Source: Ruminobacter sp964520475 (lineage in GTDB: Bacteria > Pseudomonadota > Gammaproteobacteria > Enterobacterales > Succinivibrionaceae). Taken from it: a stretch of DNA of 64,000 nt. Made by a program: the position numbers and the translations under genes. This document shows positions 40,425 to 48,690 of this stretch, piece by piece (the first letter of the stretch is position 1; every line of letters begins with the position of its first letter). The notes beneath the pieces were generated by a model, which saw only the letters and a list, made by a program, of their open reading frames with translations, did no database searches and was not told the origin of the DNA. Location: positions 62,001 to 126,000 of the forward strand of contig CAZFNS010000002.1 in the NCBI GenBank assembly GCA_964520475.1, read 5' to 3'.

Positions 40425-40895
40425 ATGCCGCGCCAAACGACTTTCCGGCTCATCGCGGCCGGTCTCATCTTCATTCCCGCGCTCTCCTTCGGGGGCTACG
40501 CGGATCTTCTCGACGGCGCGGAGGTGCTCACCGACGTGCGGGTCGGCAGCAGCTTCAAAGACAACCGCGGCGACGTCATCGGCAACGCCGCGGACGGGAA
40601 CGCCTACACGTTCGACGGCGGCGCTGGGACGGCGCTAATGGCGAAGGACGGCAAGTCCGCAATCATCGCGCTGGTCAAAAAGAAAAACGGGGAGCGGTTC
40701 AAAATAACCGGGACGATCCGGGTGGCGTGCCGGGAAGGCAAGACCTGCGTTCCCGCGGCGTGCCCCGCCCGGACGGCGGACGGGCCGGACAAATTCGCGG
40801 TGACCGTCCCCGATCTGGAATCTTGGGAGAAGTGCCTGGCCGCGCTCGAGAAGGCGGAGAACGCCGCGTCCTTCGAGCCGGTTCTGGAGGACTGA
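40425..40895 (+). CDS. Secreted four-cysteine protein of unknown function, downstream of dsbD
   Basis: A 156-residue protein with an N-terminal signal peptide (1 to about 23, L-I-A-A-G-L-I-F-I-P-A-L-S-F-G). The mature part has exactly four cysteines. Three are in V-A-C-R-E-G-K-T-C-V-P-A-A-C near 108-121 and one is in E-K-C near 142. The A-C-x(5)-C-x-P pattern resembles the active-site loop of the DsbD alpha domain. No family is recognised. AGGGAGG lies 9 bases before the ATG, a strong site. Its position after dsbD suggests a periplasmic substrate or accessory of DsbD; this is inference. A hairpin without a T run (40898-40920) separates it from converging metY. Confidence 0.72.
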   Translation: MPRQTTFRLIAAGLIFIPALSFGGYADLLDGAEVLTDVRVGSSFKDNRGDVIGNAADGNAYTFDGGAGTALMAKDGKSAIIALVKKKNGERFKITGTIRVACREGKTCVPAACPARTADGPDKFAVTVPDLESWEKCLAALEKAENAASFEPVLED

Positions 40896-40935
40896 CGGGC
40901 CCGGCCGGCCGCCGGGCCCGGAAGCGGCGCCGGAA

Positions 40936-42207
40936 TCAGACTTGTTCCAGGGCCTGCCTGATGTCTTCGATCAGATCCTCGGGATCCTCGATCCCGACGG
41001 TGAGGCGGATCAGCTCCTCGCCGATGCCGGCGCTTTTGAGCTGCTCCGGGCTCAGCTGGCTGTGGGTGGTGCTCGCCGGGTGGGTGACGCAGGAGCTCGT
41101 GTAGCCGATGGTGACCACGCGCTTGAAGATCTTCACGGCGTCGTGGAACTTCGCCCCGGCTTCCCGGCCGCCCTTCAGCCCGAAGGTCAGCATGCCGCTC
41201 TGGGTCCCCTTCGTGTATTTGAGCGCGAGCGCGCGGTACGGGTTGTCCTCGAACTGCACGCTGTGCACCCAGGCGACCTTGGGGTGATCCTTTAAGTACG
41301 CGGCGATGAGCTCCGTGTTGCGGACGTGCTGCCGGACGCGCAGGGTCAGGGTCTCGAGGCCCATGAGGATCAGGAAGGCCGACATGGGCGGCAGGATGGC
41401 GCCGCAGTTGCGGAGGCTGACCACGCGGACGCGCGCCGCCAGGGCGGCGGGCCCGAAGGCGTCGGCGTAGACGACGCCGTGGTAGGACTCGTCGGGGGTG
41501 TTGAACTGCGGGAACTTCGCGGCGTGCGCCTTCCAGTCGAACCTGCCGCCGTCGACGATCGCCCCGCCCATGGCGTGGCCGTGGCCGCAGATGAACTTGG
41601 TGAGGCTGTGCACCACGACGTCGGCCCCGAATTCGATGGGCTTGCAGATGGCGGGGCTCGCCACGGTGTTGTCCACGACCAGGGGGATGCCGTGCCGGTG
41701 CGCGACCCCGGCGAGCGCCGCGATGTCGACGATGTTGCCGGCCGGGTTGCCGATGGTCTCGCAGTACACGGCCCGGGTGTTTTCGTCGATCGCCGCCTCG
41801 ATGTCCTCCGGGGAATCGCTTGCGGCGAAGCGCCCCTCCACGCCGCGCTCGGCGAAGGTGGCGGTGAAGAGCGTCAGGGTGCCGCCGTAGACCTGCGGCA
41901 CCGACACGATGTTCTGCCCGTGCCGGGCGAGGTTCATGAGCGCGTACTCGACGGCCGCCTGGCCCGAGGCGGTGGCGACCGCCGCGGCCCCGCCCTCGAG
42001 CAGGGCGAGGCGCCGCTCGAGCAGGTCGGTCGTGGGGTTGGAGAGGCGCCCGTAGATGTTGCCGGGCTTCGCGAGGCTGAAGAGGTCGGCCGCGTACTTC
42101 GCGTCGTCGAACTCGTAAACCACCGTCTGGTAAATCGGGGGAACCGCCGCGCGGGTGGTCGCTTCCGTGACGTACCCGCCGTGGACTTCTATCGTCTGAT
42201 CTTTCAT
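40936..42207 (-). CDS. metY: O-acetylhomoserine sulfhydrylase
   Basis: A 423-residue Cys/Met-metabolism PLP enzyme making homocysteine (with sulfide) or methionine (with methanethiol) from O-acetylhomoserine. The N-terminus Q-T-I-E-V-H-G-G-Y is typical of the MetY group. The PLP motif S-L-T-K-F-I-C-G-H-G near residue 208 and the insertions that lengthen MetY relative to MetB/MetC are present. The C-terminus has the S-S-C-V-T-H-P-A-S-T-T-H-S motif. O-succinylhomoserine or cystathionine enzymes are less likely given the length. AAGGA lies 7 bases upstream of the ATG. Confidence 0.93.
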   Translation of the reverse strand: MKDQTIEVHGGYVTEATTRAAVPPIYQTVVYEFDDAKYAADLFSLAKPGNIYGRLSNPTTDLLERRLALLEGGAAAVATASGQAAVEYALMNLARHGQNIVSVPQVYGGTLTLFTATFAERGVEGRFAASDSPEDIEAAIDENTRAVYCETIGNPAGNIVDIAALAGVAHRHGIPLVVDNTVASPAICKPIEFGADVVVHSLTKFICGHGHAMGGAIVDGGRFDWKAHAAKFPQFNTPDESYHGVVYADAFGPAALAARVRVVSLRNCGAILPPMSAFLILMGLETLTLRVRQHVRNTELIAAYLKDHPKVAWVHSVQFEDNPYRALALKYTKGTQSGMLTFGLKGGREAGAKFHDAVKIFKRVVTIGYTSSCVTHPASTTHSQLSPEQLKSAGIGEELIRLTVGIEDPEDLIEDIRQALEQV

Positions 42208-42294
42208 CGCTTATCCTTTCTTGCGCAAGCGGCCGCGGGCCGCCTTCCGGGGCGGGCGCGGAGGGCTCCGCGCGGTTCCGGCCCGCACGGGCGG

Positions 42295-42303
42295 ATTATA
42301 GCA
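42295..42303 (-). promoter_or_regulatory. metY extended -10 promoter
   Basis: TGC followed by a perfect TATAAT on the minus strand; the leader is about 80 bases. No MetJ-box tandem (AGACGTCT-like) was recognised near it. Confidence 0.65.
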
Positions 42304-42362
42304 CGAATGCCCCTAAGCGGGAATTTTTAGCGGATGGCGCCGGATCCCGCCCGTAAAACCGC

Positions 42363-42399
42363 AAAAAAAAAGGGACGGGAGAGCGCGCTCTCCCGTCCC
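42363..42399 (-). terminator. pykF terminator
   Basis: A 28-base perfect palindrome (42372-42399, two 14-base arms), followed on the minus strand by nine T. Confidence 0.95.
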
Positions 42400-42416
42400 C
42401 GCGGCCCTATGCCGCG

Positions 42417-43853
42417 TCAGTCGACTTCGATAATCTTCATCTCGTTGGTGAGGCCCGCCTCCTCGGTGTCGCCGTGGGTGATGATGACCCAGTCGCCGTG
42501 CGCGAGGTAGCCGCGGTTCTTGACCACCTGGACGGCCGCCCGGGCGGCGACGATCATGTTCGGGTAGTCGGACGTCCGGAACTCGACCGGGTACACGCCG
42601 CGGTAGAGGTTGCACCAGTTGAGGGTCTTCGGCTCGTTCGAGAGCGCGAAGATCGGCAGGTTCGAGTGGAGCCGGCTCATGAGCAGCGGGGTCTTGCCCG
42701 ACTGGGTGAGGGAGATGATCCCCTTGATGCCGGGCAGATGGTTGGCGGCGAACATCGAGGACATGGCGATGGTCTCCTCGCTGTTCTCGAAGATCTTGTC
42801 GGCCCGGTAGGTGGAGACGACCATGACCGGGTTCTTCTCGGCGCCGAGGCAGACCTGGGACATTTCGCTCACGCACTCCACCGGGTAGTCGCCGGCGGCG
42901 GTTTCCGCGCTCAGCATCACGGCGTCGGTGCTGTCGAGGACCGCGTTGGCCACGTCCATGACCTCGGCCCGGGTGGGCATGGGCGACTTGATCATGGATT
43001 CCATCATCTGCGTCGCGGTGATGACCGGGCGGTTCAGCTGGCGCGATTTCTTGATGAGCCGCTTCTGCACGCCCATCAGCTCGCTGTCCCCGATCTCGAC
43101 CCCGAGGTCGCCGCGGGCGACCATGACGGCGTCGGCCGCGCCGATCACGTCCTCCATGCTCTCGTCGCTCTCCACCACCTCGGCCCGCTCGACCTTGGCG
43201 ATGATCTTGGCGTCGGAGCCCGCGGCCCGCAGCAGCGAGCGGGCGAGCTGGATGTCCTTGCCGGTGCGCGGGAACGACACGGCGATGAAGTCGACGTCGA
43301 TCCGGGCGGCGGTCTTGATGTCCTCCTCGTCCTTGGCGGTGAGCGCCGGGGCGGACAGGCCCCCGCCCTGCTTGTTGATGCCCTTGTTGTTGGACAGCGG
43401 TCCCGCGACGATGACGGAGGTCAGGATCTTCGGGCCCTTCACCGAAACGACGGAAAGCTGGATGCGCCCGTCGTCGAGCATCAGCACGTCGCCGGTCCGG
43501 ACGTCCTGGGGCAGGTCGGCGTAGTCGATGCCGACGGCGTCTTTGGTGCCCTCGCCCTTGCCCAGGCTCGCGTCGAGGGTAAACAGGTCGCCGGTGTTGA
43601 GGAAGATGCGGTTGTCCTTAAACGTGGAAATTCTGATCTTCGGGCCCTGGAGGTCGCCGATGATGGCGGTGTAGACGCCCAGACGCTTGGAAATCTCCCT
43701 GACTTTGGCGGCCCGCGCCATGTGCTCCTCGGCGGTGCCGTGCGAGAAATTTATTCTCATCACGTTGGCGCCCGCCTTGATCAATTCCTCGAGCACCTCG
43801 TCCTTGTCCAGGGCCGGACCCATGGTGCATACAATCTTGGTACGTCTGAGCAT
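42417..43853 (-). CDS. pykF: Pyruvate kinase
   Basis: A 478-residue glycolytic enzyme producing pyruvate and ATP. The N-terminus M-L-R-R-T-K-I-V-C-T-M-G-P, the N-F-S-H-G-T motif near residue 34, the catalytic Lys/Glu region A-K-V-E-R-A-E and the signature T-A-T-Q-M-M-E-S-M-I-K-S-P-M-P-T-R-A-E are all present. It is closer to the E. coli PykF (type I) length. An upstream in-frame ATG would fall inside the -10 box, so ATG 43853 is used; it has GGGGAGGAAC upstream. Confidence 0.97.
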   Translation of the reverse strand: MLRRTKIVCTMGPALDKDEVLEELIKAGANVMRINFSHGTAEEHMARAAKVREISKRLGVYTAIIGDLQGPKIRISTFKDNRIFLNTGDLFTLDASLGKGEGTKDAVGIDYADLPQDVRTGDVLMLDDGRIQLSVVSVKGPKILTSVIVAGPLSNNKGINKQGGGLSAPALTAKDEEDIKTAARIDVDFIAVSFPRTGKDIQLARSLLRAAGSDAKIIAKVERAEVVESDESMEDVIGAADAVMVARGDLGVEIGDSELMGVQKRLIKKSRQLNRPVITATQMMESMIKSPMPTRAEVMDVANAVLDSTDAVMLSAETAAGDYPVECVSEMSQVCLGAEKNPVMVVSTYRADKIFENSEETIAMSSMFAANHLPGIKGIISLTQSGKTPLLMSRLHSNLPIFALSNEPKTLNWCNLYRGVYPVEFRTSDYPNMIVAARAAVQVVKNRGYLAHGDWVIITHGDTEEAGLTNEMKIIEVD

Positions 43854-43920
43854 TTTGTTCTGTTCCTCCCCGCCTGCCGGCGCCGCTCCCGCAAAAACGT
43901 TTTCAAATGATATTTTATCC

Positions 43921-43949
43921 ATTCTAACAGCAAAAGCGCGGCGGTTCAA
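43921..43949 (-). promoter_or_regulatory. pykF promoter
   Basis: TTGAAC (43944-43949) and TAGAAT (43921-43926) with 17-bp spacing. The start near 43914 gives a leader of about 60 bases and rules out the upstream in-frame ATG. Confidence 0.82.
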
Positions 43950-44074
43950 CAGCGCGCGGTCATTCCGGGCCCGCCCCCGCGGGCCCGGCGGGCCGGTCCG
44001 CCCGGGCTTTCCCGCCCGGCCGCGGGCGCCGTCCCGGCGCGTCGCCCGTCCCCCGAAAATGTAGTATAATACCC

Positions 44075-44080
44075 GGAAAA
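44075..44080 (+). promoter_or_regulatory. -10 box of fldA
   Basis: A perfect TATAAT 85 bases before the flavodoxin ATG; the -35 region (near 44052-44057) is not recognisable. No Fur-box-like sequence was seen beside it. Confidence 0.55.
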
Positions 44081-44164
44081 AACCGGCGGGCCGGCGCGGG
44101 CCGGCCCCCGGACGCGGAACGCGCGCCGGACGGCGCGCGGAGAAAAACGAAAACGGAGAACGAT

Positions 44165-44686
44165 ATGGCGCAGATTGGTATTTTCTACGGCTCCGACACG
44201 GGCCACACCGAGGACGCGGCGAATTTGATCCGCGAGGTCATCGGCGCGGACCGGGCCGACGTCTTCGACGCGGCCAAGGTCAAAGACGCCTCGGCGGTGA
44301 ACGCCTACGAGCTCGTCATCCTCGGAACCCCGACCTGGTACCTCGGGGAAATGCAGGCGGACATGGAAGCCTTCACGGAACGGCTCGCGGACGTCGACCT
44401 CACAGGCAAAAAATTCGCGCTGTTCGGCCTCGGCAACCAGGTCGACTACGGCGACTACTTCCTCGACGGCATGGGCCTCCTCTACAACTTCCTCAAGGGA
44501 AAGGGCGCGCGCATCCTCGGCAGATGGCCGGCGGAGGGCTACGACTTCACGAGCACCCTCGCCGTGACCGACGGCCCGGACACGTTCGTGGGCCTCGCCC
44601 TCGACGAGGACAACCAGCCGGACGAGACCCCGGACCGGGTGGCCGCCTGGGTCGACCAGGTGCTCGCCGAAGCCGGGCTGGAGTAA
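44165..44686 (+). CDS. fldA: Long-chain flavodoxin
   Basis: A 173-residue FMN electron carrier replacing ferredoxin for radical-SAM enzymes and pyruvate formate-lyase activation. The FMN phosphate loop is G-S-D-T-G-H-T-E-D, the flavin-flanking W is in T-P-T-W-Y-L-G-E near residue 57 and Tyr in G-N-Q-V-D-Y-G-D-Y near 95. The long-chain insertion is present, and the closing V-G-L-A-L-D-E-D-N-Q matches E. coli FldA. GGAG lies 7 bases before the ATG. A strong 12-bp hairpin without a T run follows at 44727-44756. Confidence 0.95.
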   Translation: MAQIGIFYGSDTGHTEDAANLIREVIGADRADVFDAAKVKDASAVNAYELVILGTPTWYLGEMQADMEAFTERLADVDLTGKKFALFGLGNQVDYGDYFLDGMGLLYNFLKGKGARILGRWPAEGYDFTSTLAVTDGPDTFVGLALDEDNQPDETPDRVAAWVDQVLAEAGLE

Positions 44687-44796
44687 GGGCGCCGCCCCGG
44701 CCGCCCCGCGGGTTTCGACGGAAGAACCGGCGCCCCGGATCCCTCCGGGGCGCCGGGATCGTCCGCGGAACCGCGCTTTCCCCTCCCCTTAACGCG

Positions 44797-44825
44797 AAAA
44801 AACTCCCGCGCAGGCGGCGCGGGAG
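44797..44825 (-). terminator. Terminator of the first eptA-type gene
   Basis: CTCCCGCGC (44803-44811) pairs with GCGCGGGAG (44817-44825), followed on the minus strand by six T. Confidence 0.9.
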
Positions 44826-44857
44826 CGCCGCGGGGGCCGCCCCCGCGGCGGAACCGT

Positions 44858-46528
44858 TCACCTGTACCCGTCCGGCAGGGGTTTGGTCCGGCAGTTCACG
44901 AACCAGTCGAGCTCCTCCCGGTAGGTTTTCGAATCGATTTCCAGAAGCCCCAGCACGGAATGGAAGACGTTGTCGTGGGAATAGACGTTGTCCGCGACTT
45001 CCTTCTTGAGGCACGCCCAGTCCACGTAGTCGAATTTCTTCATGGTGTCGGAGAGCCACAGCACCGCCGGCACCTCGGTCTGTTCCGCCGGGGCAATCCG
45101 GTACGGCCAGCCGTGCAGGTAAACGCCGCGCTCGCCCAGGGACTCCCCGTGATCGGACACGTAGAAGAGGCCGCTCTCGAGCCGCGGGTACTCCTTCAGG
45201 ATGTCGATGGCCGAGGACAGGATGTAGTCGGTGTAGAGGACGGTGTTGTCGTAGGTGTTGACGATGGCCTCCCGCTCGCAGTTCTGGATGTCCTTGGTGT
45301 CGCAGGTCGGCCGGAACTTCTTGAAATCGTCCGGGTACCGCTCGAAATAGGCGGGGCCGTGGCTGCCGATGAGGTGCAGCACGATGATCGTGTTCCGCTT
45401 AATCCGCGGGAGGAGCTCCCGCAGGCCGTCGAGCATGACCGAGTCGTAGCAGTAACTCCCGTTGCAGTGCGCGGGATTGTTGGTCATGACCGTGTCCTCC
45501 ATCTTCTCCACGCGCGCGCACACCCCCTTGCAGCCGTTGTCGTTTTCCTTCCAGTAGATGTCGTAGCCGGCTTTCGCGGCCAGATCCAGGATGTTTTCCG
45601 TAAACTCCTCGTCGGCGGCGTCGAAGTCGGCGCGGGTCCGGCTCGAGAACAGGCAGGGCACGGAGACGGCCGTGACGGTGCCGCAGGAAACCATGTTCTT
45701 AAAGTAAACGATGTCCTGCTTCGCGAGCAGGGGGTTGGTTTCCCGGGCGTAGCCCTGCAGGGAGAAATTGGCGGCGCGGGTCGTCTCGCCGAGCACGAAG
45801 ACCAGCACCGTGTGGGCGTCTTCTTCCTTCGGCTCCTCCGCGTGCTCGAAATCGGCCCAGCGCGGGCGCTCGTCGATGATCCTGAATTCGCGGTTCTTCT
45901 TCGCCTCGACGCTGTAGTACCTGTACACGGACCCGACGTAGTTGTAGGTGTTGATGATGAACAGCACGTCGTGGTTGTTCCGCCCGTACGCGGCGTACTC
46001 CTTGTACGAGACGATCGCGAAGGCGCCCAGGACGAGCAGGGCCGCGAGGACGTTCCGGCACCTGGTCCTGAGCTCACGCCCGAACGGCTCGTAGCGCACG
46101 GGAACCAGGGCCAGGAGGACGGCCGGGAGGACGCCGGTCAGGGCGAGCCAGAAGAGGAACGGCGCGGTCACCATGTCGAGCGCCTCGCGCGTGTTTGTCT
46201 CGAGGACGCTCTGGATCATGAAGCGGTCGACGTACACGTCGTACGCGAGCATCATGTACTGCACCCCCGCCGAGAAGAGCAGGAGCAGGACGACGACGGG
46301 CTTGCCGATCTTTTTGACGACGAGGAGACTGAAGACGATATAAAACGGCACGAACAGGAAGAACGGCAGGGAAACGGCGAACACGACGTCGCCGAGGCCC
46401 CCGATCGCCACCCCGTCCGCCACGTACTTCCAGAACCGCACGTTCAGGAAGAACGCGAAATAAACCGCCAGTATGAAAATGAGCGCCGAACTTTTGATTC
46501 CGGCCGGAAACGGTTTGCCCGGTTTCAT
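44858..46528 (-). CDS. Phosphoethanolamine transferase, EptA family (copy 1)
   Basis: A 556-residue inner-membrane enzyme transferring phosphoethanolamine to lipid A or other envelope acceptors. Five N-terminal transmembrane helices (about 10-180) precede the periplasmic sulfatase-fold domain. The Thr nucleophile is in G-E-T-T-R-A-A-N-F-S-L near residue 262, with the metal-binding S-D-H-G-E-S-L-G block near 465 and the conserved Cys pairs N-G-C-K-G-V-C and C-D-T-K-D-I-Q-N-C. E. coli EptA shares all these. ATG 46528 is chosen by AGAGG 7 bases upstream. It is the downstream member of a tandem pair, about three quarters identical to copy 2 by eye. Which acceptor each copy uses is unknown. Confidence 0.93.
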   Translation of the reverse strand: MKPGKPFPAGIKSSALIFILAVYFAFFLNVRFWKYVADGVAIGGLGDVVFAVSLPFFLFVPFYIVFSLLVVKKIGKPVVVLLLLFSAGVQYMMLAYDVYVDRFMIQSVLETNTREALDMVTAPFLFWLALTGVLPAVLLALVPVRYEPFGRELRTRCRNVLAALLVLGAFAIVSYKEYAAYGRNNHDVLFIINTYNYVGSVYRYYSVEAKKNREFRIIDERPRWADFEHAEEPKEEDAHTVLVFVLGETTRAANFSLQGYARETNPLLAKQDIVYFKNMVSCGTVTAVSVPCLFSSRTRADFDAADEEFTENILDLAAKAGYDIYWKENDNGCKGVCARVEKMEDTVMTNNPAHCNGSYCYDSVMLDGLRELLPRIKRNTIIVLHLIGSHGPAYFERYPDDFKKFRPTCDTKDIQNCEREAIVNTYDNTVLYTDYILSSAIDILKEYPRLESGLFYVSDHGESLGERGVYLHGWPYRIAPAEQTEVPAVLWLSDTMKKFDYVDWACLKKEVADNVYSHDNVFHSVLGLLEIDSKTYREELDWFVNCRTKPLPDGYR

Positions 46529-46640
46529 GATTGAACCTCTTTTAAACGGATACACAACTGTTCTCTTACCGCTGAGACGCCCCGCCGCGGGCAAAGTTCG
46601 CGCGCCGGGAAGGCAAATTCGCGAAACCGGATCCGTGTTT

Positions 46641-46679
46641 CATCTTTTGGATATGTGAAAATATTTCTGTAAAAAACGG
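46641..46679 (-). repeat. Upstream block shared with the second eptA-type gene
   Basis: This 39-bp AT-rich block, 113 bases before copy 1, matches 48654-48690, 123 bases before copy 2, at about three quarters of positions (shared core TATGTGAA and TTTCTGTAAAA on the plus strand). It is probably the ancestral promoter region duplicated with the gene. The rest of the 329-bp gap 46529-46857 holds only the copy 2 terminator. Confidence 0.65.
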
Positions 46680-46758
46680 CGCGCGCGGCGCCGCCCCGGA
46701 CCGCCGGAAAGCCCGGAAACGGCGCCCGCGCGCGGAGGCGAAACCGTCCCCGCCGGGC

Positions 46759-46791
46759 AAAAAAAACCTCCCGCGCCCGCGGCGCGGGAGG
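46759..46791 (-). terminator. Terminator of the second eptA-type gene
   Basis: CCTCCCGCGC (46767-46776) pairs with GCGCGGGAGG (46782-46791), followed on the minus strand by eight T. Each eptA copy thus forms its own transcription unit. Confidence 0.92.
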
Positions 46792-46857
46792 CCCGCGGGG
46801 CCGCGCCCCGCCCGAAACGGCTTCCCCCCGCCCCCTCCGCGGCGGCGGGGGCGCGGC

Positions 46858-48531
46858 TTACTTCTTCGCCGCGTTATCGGCGGGAAGCGGTCTGGTCCGG
46901 CAGTTCGCGAACCAGTCCAGTTCCTTCCGGTAGGTCTCGGTCTCTATCTCGAGCCAGCCCAGCACGGAATGGAAGATGTTGTCGTGGGAGTAGACGTTGT
47001 TCTCCGCCTCCTTCTTGAGGCACGCCCAGTCGATGTAGTCGAATCTCTTCATGGTGTCGGAGAGCCACAGCACCCCCGGCACCTCGATCTGCTCCGCCGG
47101 CGCGATCTTATACGGCCAGCCGTGCAGGTACACGCCGTTTTCGCCCAGGGATTCCCCGTGGTCGGACACGAAGAACAGGCCGCTTTCGTACTGCGGGTAC
47201 TCCTTGAGGAGGTCTATGGCCGAGGACAGGATGTAGTCGGCGTACACGATCGTGTTGTCGTACGTGTTGATTATGGCCTCCCGGGGGCAGTTCTGGATGT
47301 CCTTGGTGTCGCAGGTCGGGACGAACTTCTTAAACTCGTCCGGGTACCTCTCGAAATAGGCGGGGCCGTGGCTGCCGATGGCGTGCAGCACGATGAGCGT
47401 GTTGCGCTTTATCCCGGGCAGGATCCCGCGCAGGCTCTCGAGCAGGACGGCGTCGTGGCAGGACTCCCCGTTGCAGTACTTCGGGTTGTTGGTCTCGACC
47501 GTGTCCTCCATGTTCTTCACCCGGGCGCACACGCCCTTGCAGCCGTCGTCGTTCTCCTTCCAGTACACGTCGTAGCCCGCCTTCTCGGCCAGATCCAGGA
47601 AGTTCTCGGCGAACTCCGCTTCGGCGGCGTCGAAATCCCCGCGGTTCACGGCGGAGAAGATGCAGGGCACGGACACGGCCGTGAGCGTCCCGCACGCGCC
47701 CATGTTCCTGAAGTACACGATGTCCTGCTTCGCGAGCAGCGGGTTGGTGTCCTTCGGGTAGCCCTGCAGCGAGAAGTTGGCCGCGCGGGTGGTCTCGCCG
47801 ATGACGACGACCAGCACCGTGTAATTGTCCGGCTTTTTGTCCGGGGACGCGAAATCCACCCACTTCGGGTCCTCGTCGATGATTTTGAACACGCGGTTCT
47901 TCCGGGCCTCGTGCTTGTAGTATTTGACGACCGAGGCGATGTAGTTGTACGTGTTGATGAGGAACGGCACGTTGTGGTTGTTCCGCCCGTACGCGGCGTA
48001 TTCCTTGTACGAGGTCACCGCGAAAACCCCGAGGATCAGCAGGGTTATGAGGATGTTCCGGCCCCGCGTCTTAAGCTCCTTCTTAAACGGCTCGTACCTG
48101 ACGGGGACGAGGGCCACCAGGACCGCCGGCAGGACGCCGGTCAGGCAGAGCCAGAAGAGGAACGGCGGGGTCACCATGTCGAGGGCCTCGCGCGTGTTCG
48201 TCTCGAAGACGCTCTGGATCATGAACCGGTCGATGTACACGTTGTAAGTCAGCATCATGTACTGGACCCCGGCCGAGATCAAAAGGAGCAGGATCACGAA
48301 GGGTTTGCCGATCTTCTTCACGAGGAACAGGTTGAAGAGGATAAAGAACGGGCCGGCGACGAAGAACAGCAGGGAGAAGGCGAACACGCCCTCGCTCGGA
48401 TTGGTGACGCTGACCCCGTCGATTGCGTACTTCCAGAACCTGACGTTGAGGAAAAACGCGAAATAAACGGTCAGGACGGCAATCAGGGTCGAACTTTTTA
48501 GTCCGGCGGAAAACAGGGATCTGAGTTTCAT
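46858..48531 (-). CDS. Phosphoethanolamine transferase, EptA family (copy 2)
   Basis: A 557-residue paralogue of the gene at 44858-46528 with identical layout: five N-terminal membrane helices, then the sulfatase domain. It has the Thr nucleophile in G-E-T-T-R-A-A-N-F-S-L, the H-x-I-G-S-H-G-P-A-Y block and S-D-H-G-E-S-L-G-E. The conserved disulfide cysteines are retained. Differences concentrate in the linker after the last helix and the C-terminal tail, which ends L-P-A-D-N-A-A-K-K. Both copies look catalytically intact. Upstream are a 12-bp palindrome and the shared AT-rich block, then the transposase-derived gene. Confidence 0.93.
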   Translation of the reverse strand: MKLRSLFSAGLKSSTLIAVLTVYFAFFLNVRFWKYAIDGVSVTNPSEGVFAFSLLFFVAGPFFILFNLFLVKKIGKPFVILLLLISAGVQYMMLTYNVYIDRFMIQSVFETNTREALDMVTPPFLFWLCLTGVLPAVLVALVPVRYEPFKKELKTRGRNILITLLILGVFAVTSYKEYAAYGRNNHNVPFLINTYNYIASVVKYYKHEARKNRVFKIIDEDPKWVDFASPDKKPDNYTVLVVVIGETTRAANFSLQGYPKDTNPLLAKQDIVYFRNMGACGTLTAVSVPCIFSAVNRGDFDAAEAEFAENFLDLAEKAGYDVYWKENDDGCKGVCARVKNMEDTVETNNPKYCNGESCHDAVLLESLRGILPGIKRNTLIVLHAIGSHGPAYFERYPDEFKKFVPTCDTKDIQNCPREAIINTYDNTIVYADYILSSAIDLLKEYPQYESGLFFVSDHGESLGENGVYLHGWPYKIAPAEQIEVPGVLWLSDTMKRFDYIDWACLKKEAENNVYSHDNIFHSVLGWLEIETETYRKELDWFANCRTRPLPADNAAKK

Positions 48532-48578
48532 GAGGGAGTCTCTTTATATGCGTAAAACCTTGGGGCCTTCGTCATTCT

Positions 48579-48590
48579 GTCATATATGAC
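48579..48590 (-). promoter_or_regulatory. 12-bp palindrome upstream of eptA copy 2
   Basis: GTCATATATGAC, a perfect palindrome 48 bases before the ATG and partly overlapped by a GTCATTCTGTCATA direct repeat. It is absent upstream of copy 1. A candidate regulator site; it does not resemble the PmrA (CTTAAT repeats) or PhoP (GTTTA repeats) boxes. Confidence 0.4.
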
Positions 48591-48653
48591 GGGGCGCGGG
48601 ATATGAAGTTCGGGGCGACGCGCGCGCGGTCCGTAAAACCATGATCGGGGTTG

Positions 48654-48690
48654 CCCTTTTTAAGTATGTGAAGTTTTTTCTGTAAAACGG
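48654..48690 (-). repeat. Upstream block shared with eptA copy 1
   Basis: Counterpart of 46641-46679. The last codons and the stop codon (48660-48662) of the transposase-derived gene lie inside this block. Confidence 0.65.

Noticed and set aside
43854..43949. N-terminally extended pyruvate kinase starting near 43949 or 43922.
   Set aside because: The promoter -10 lies at 43921-43926, so these codons would not be transcribed from it, and the family N-terminus starts at 43853.
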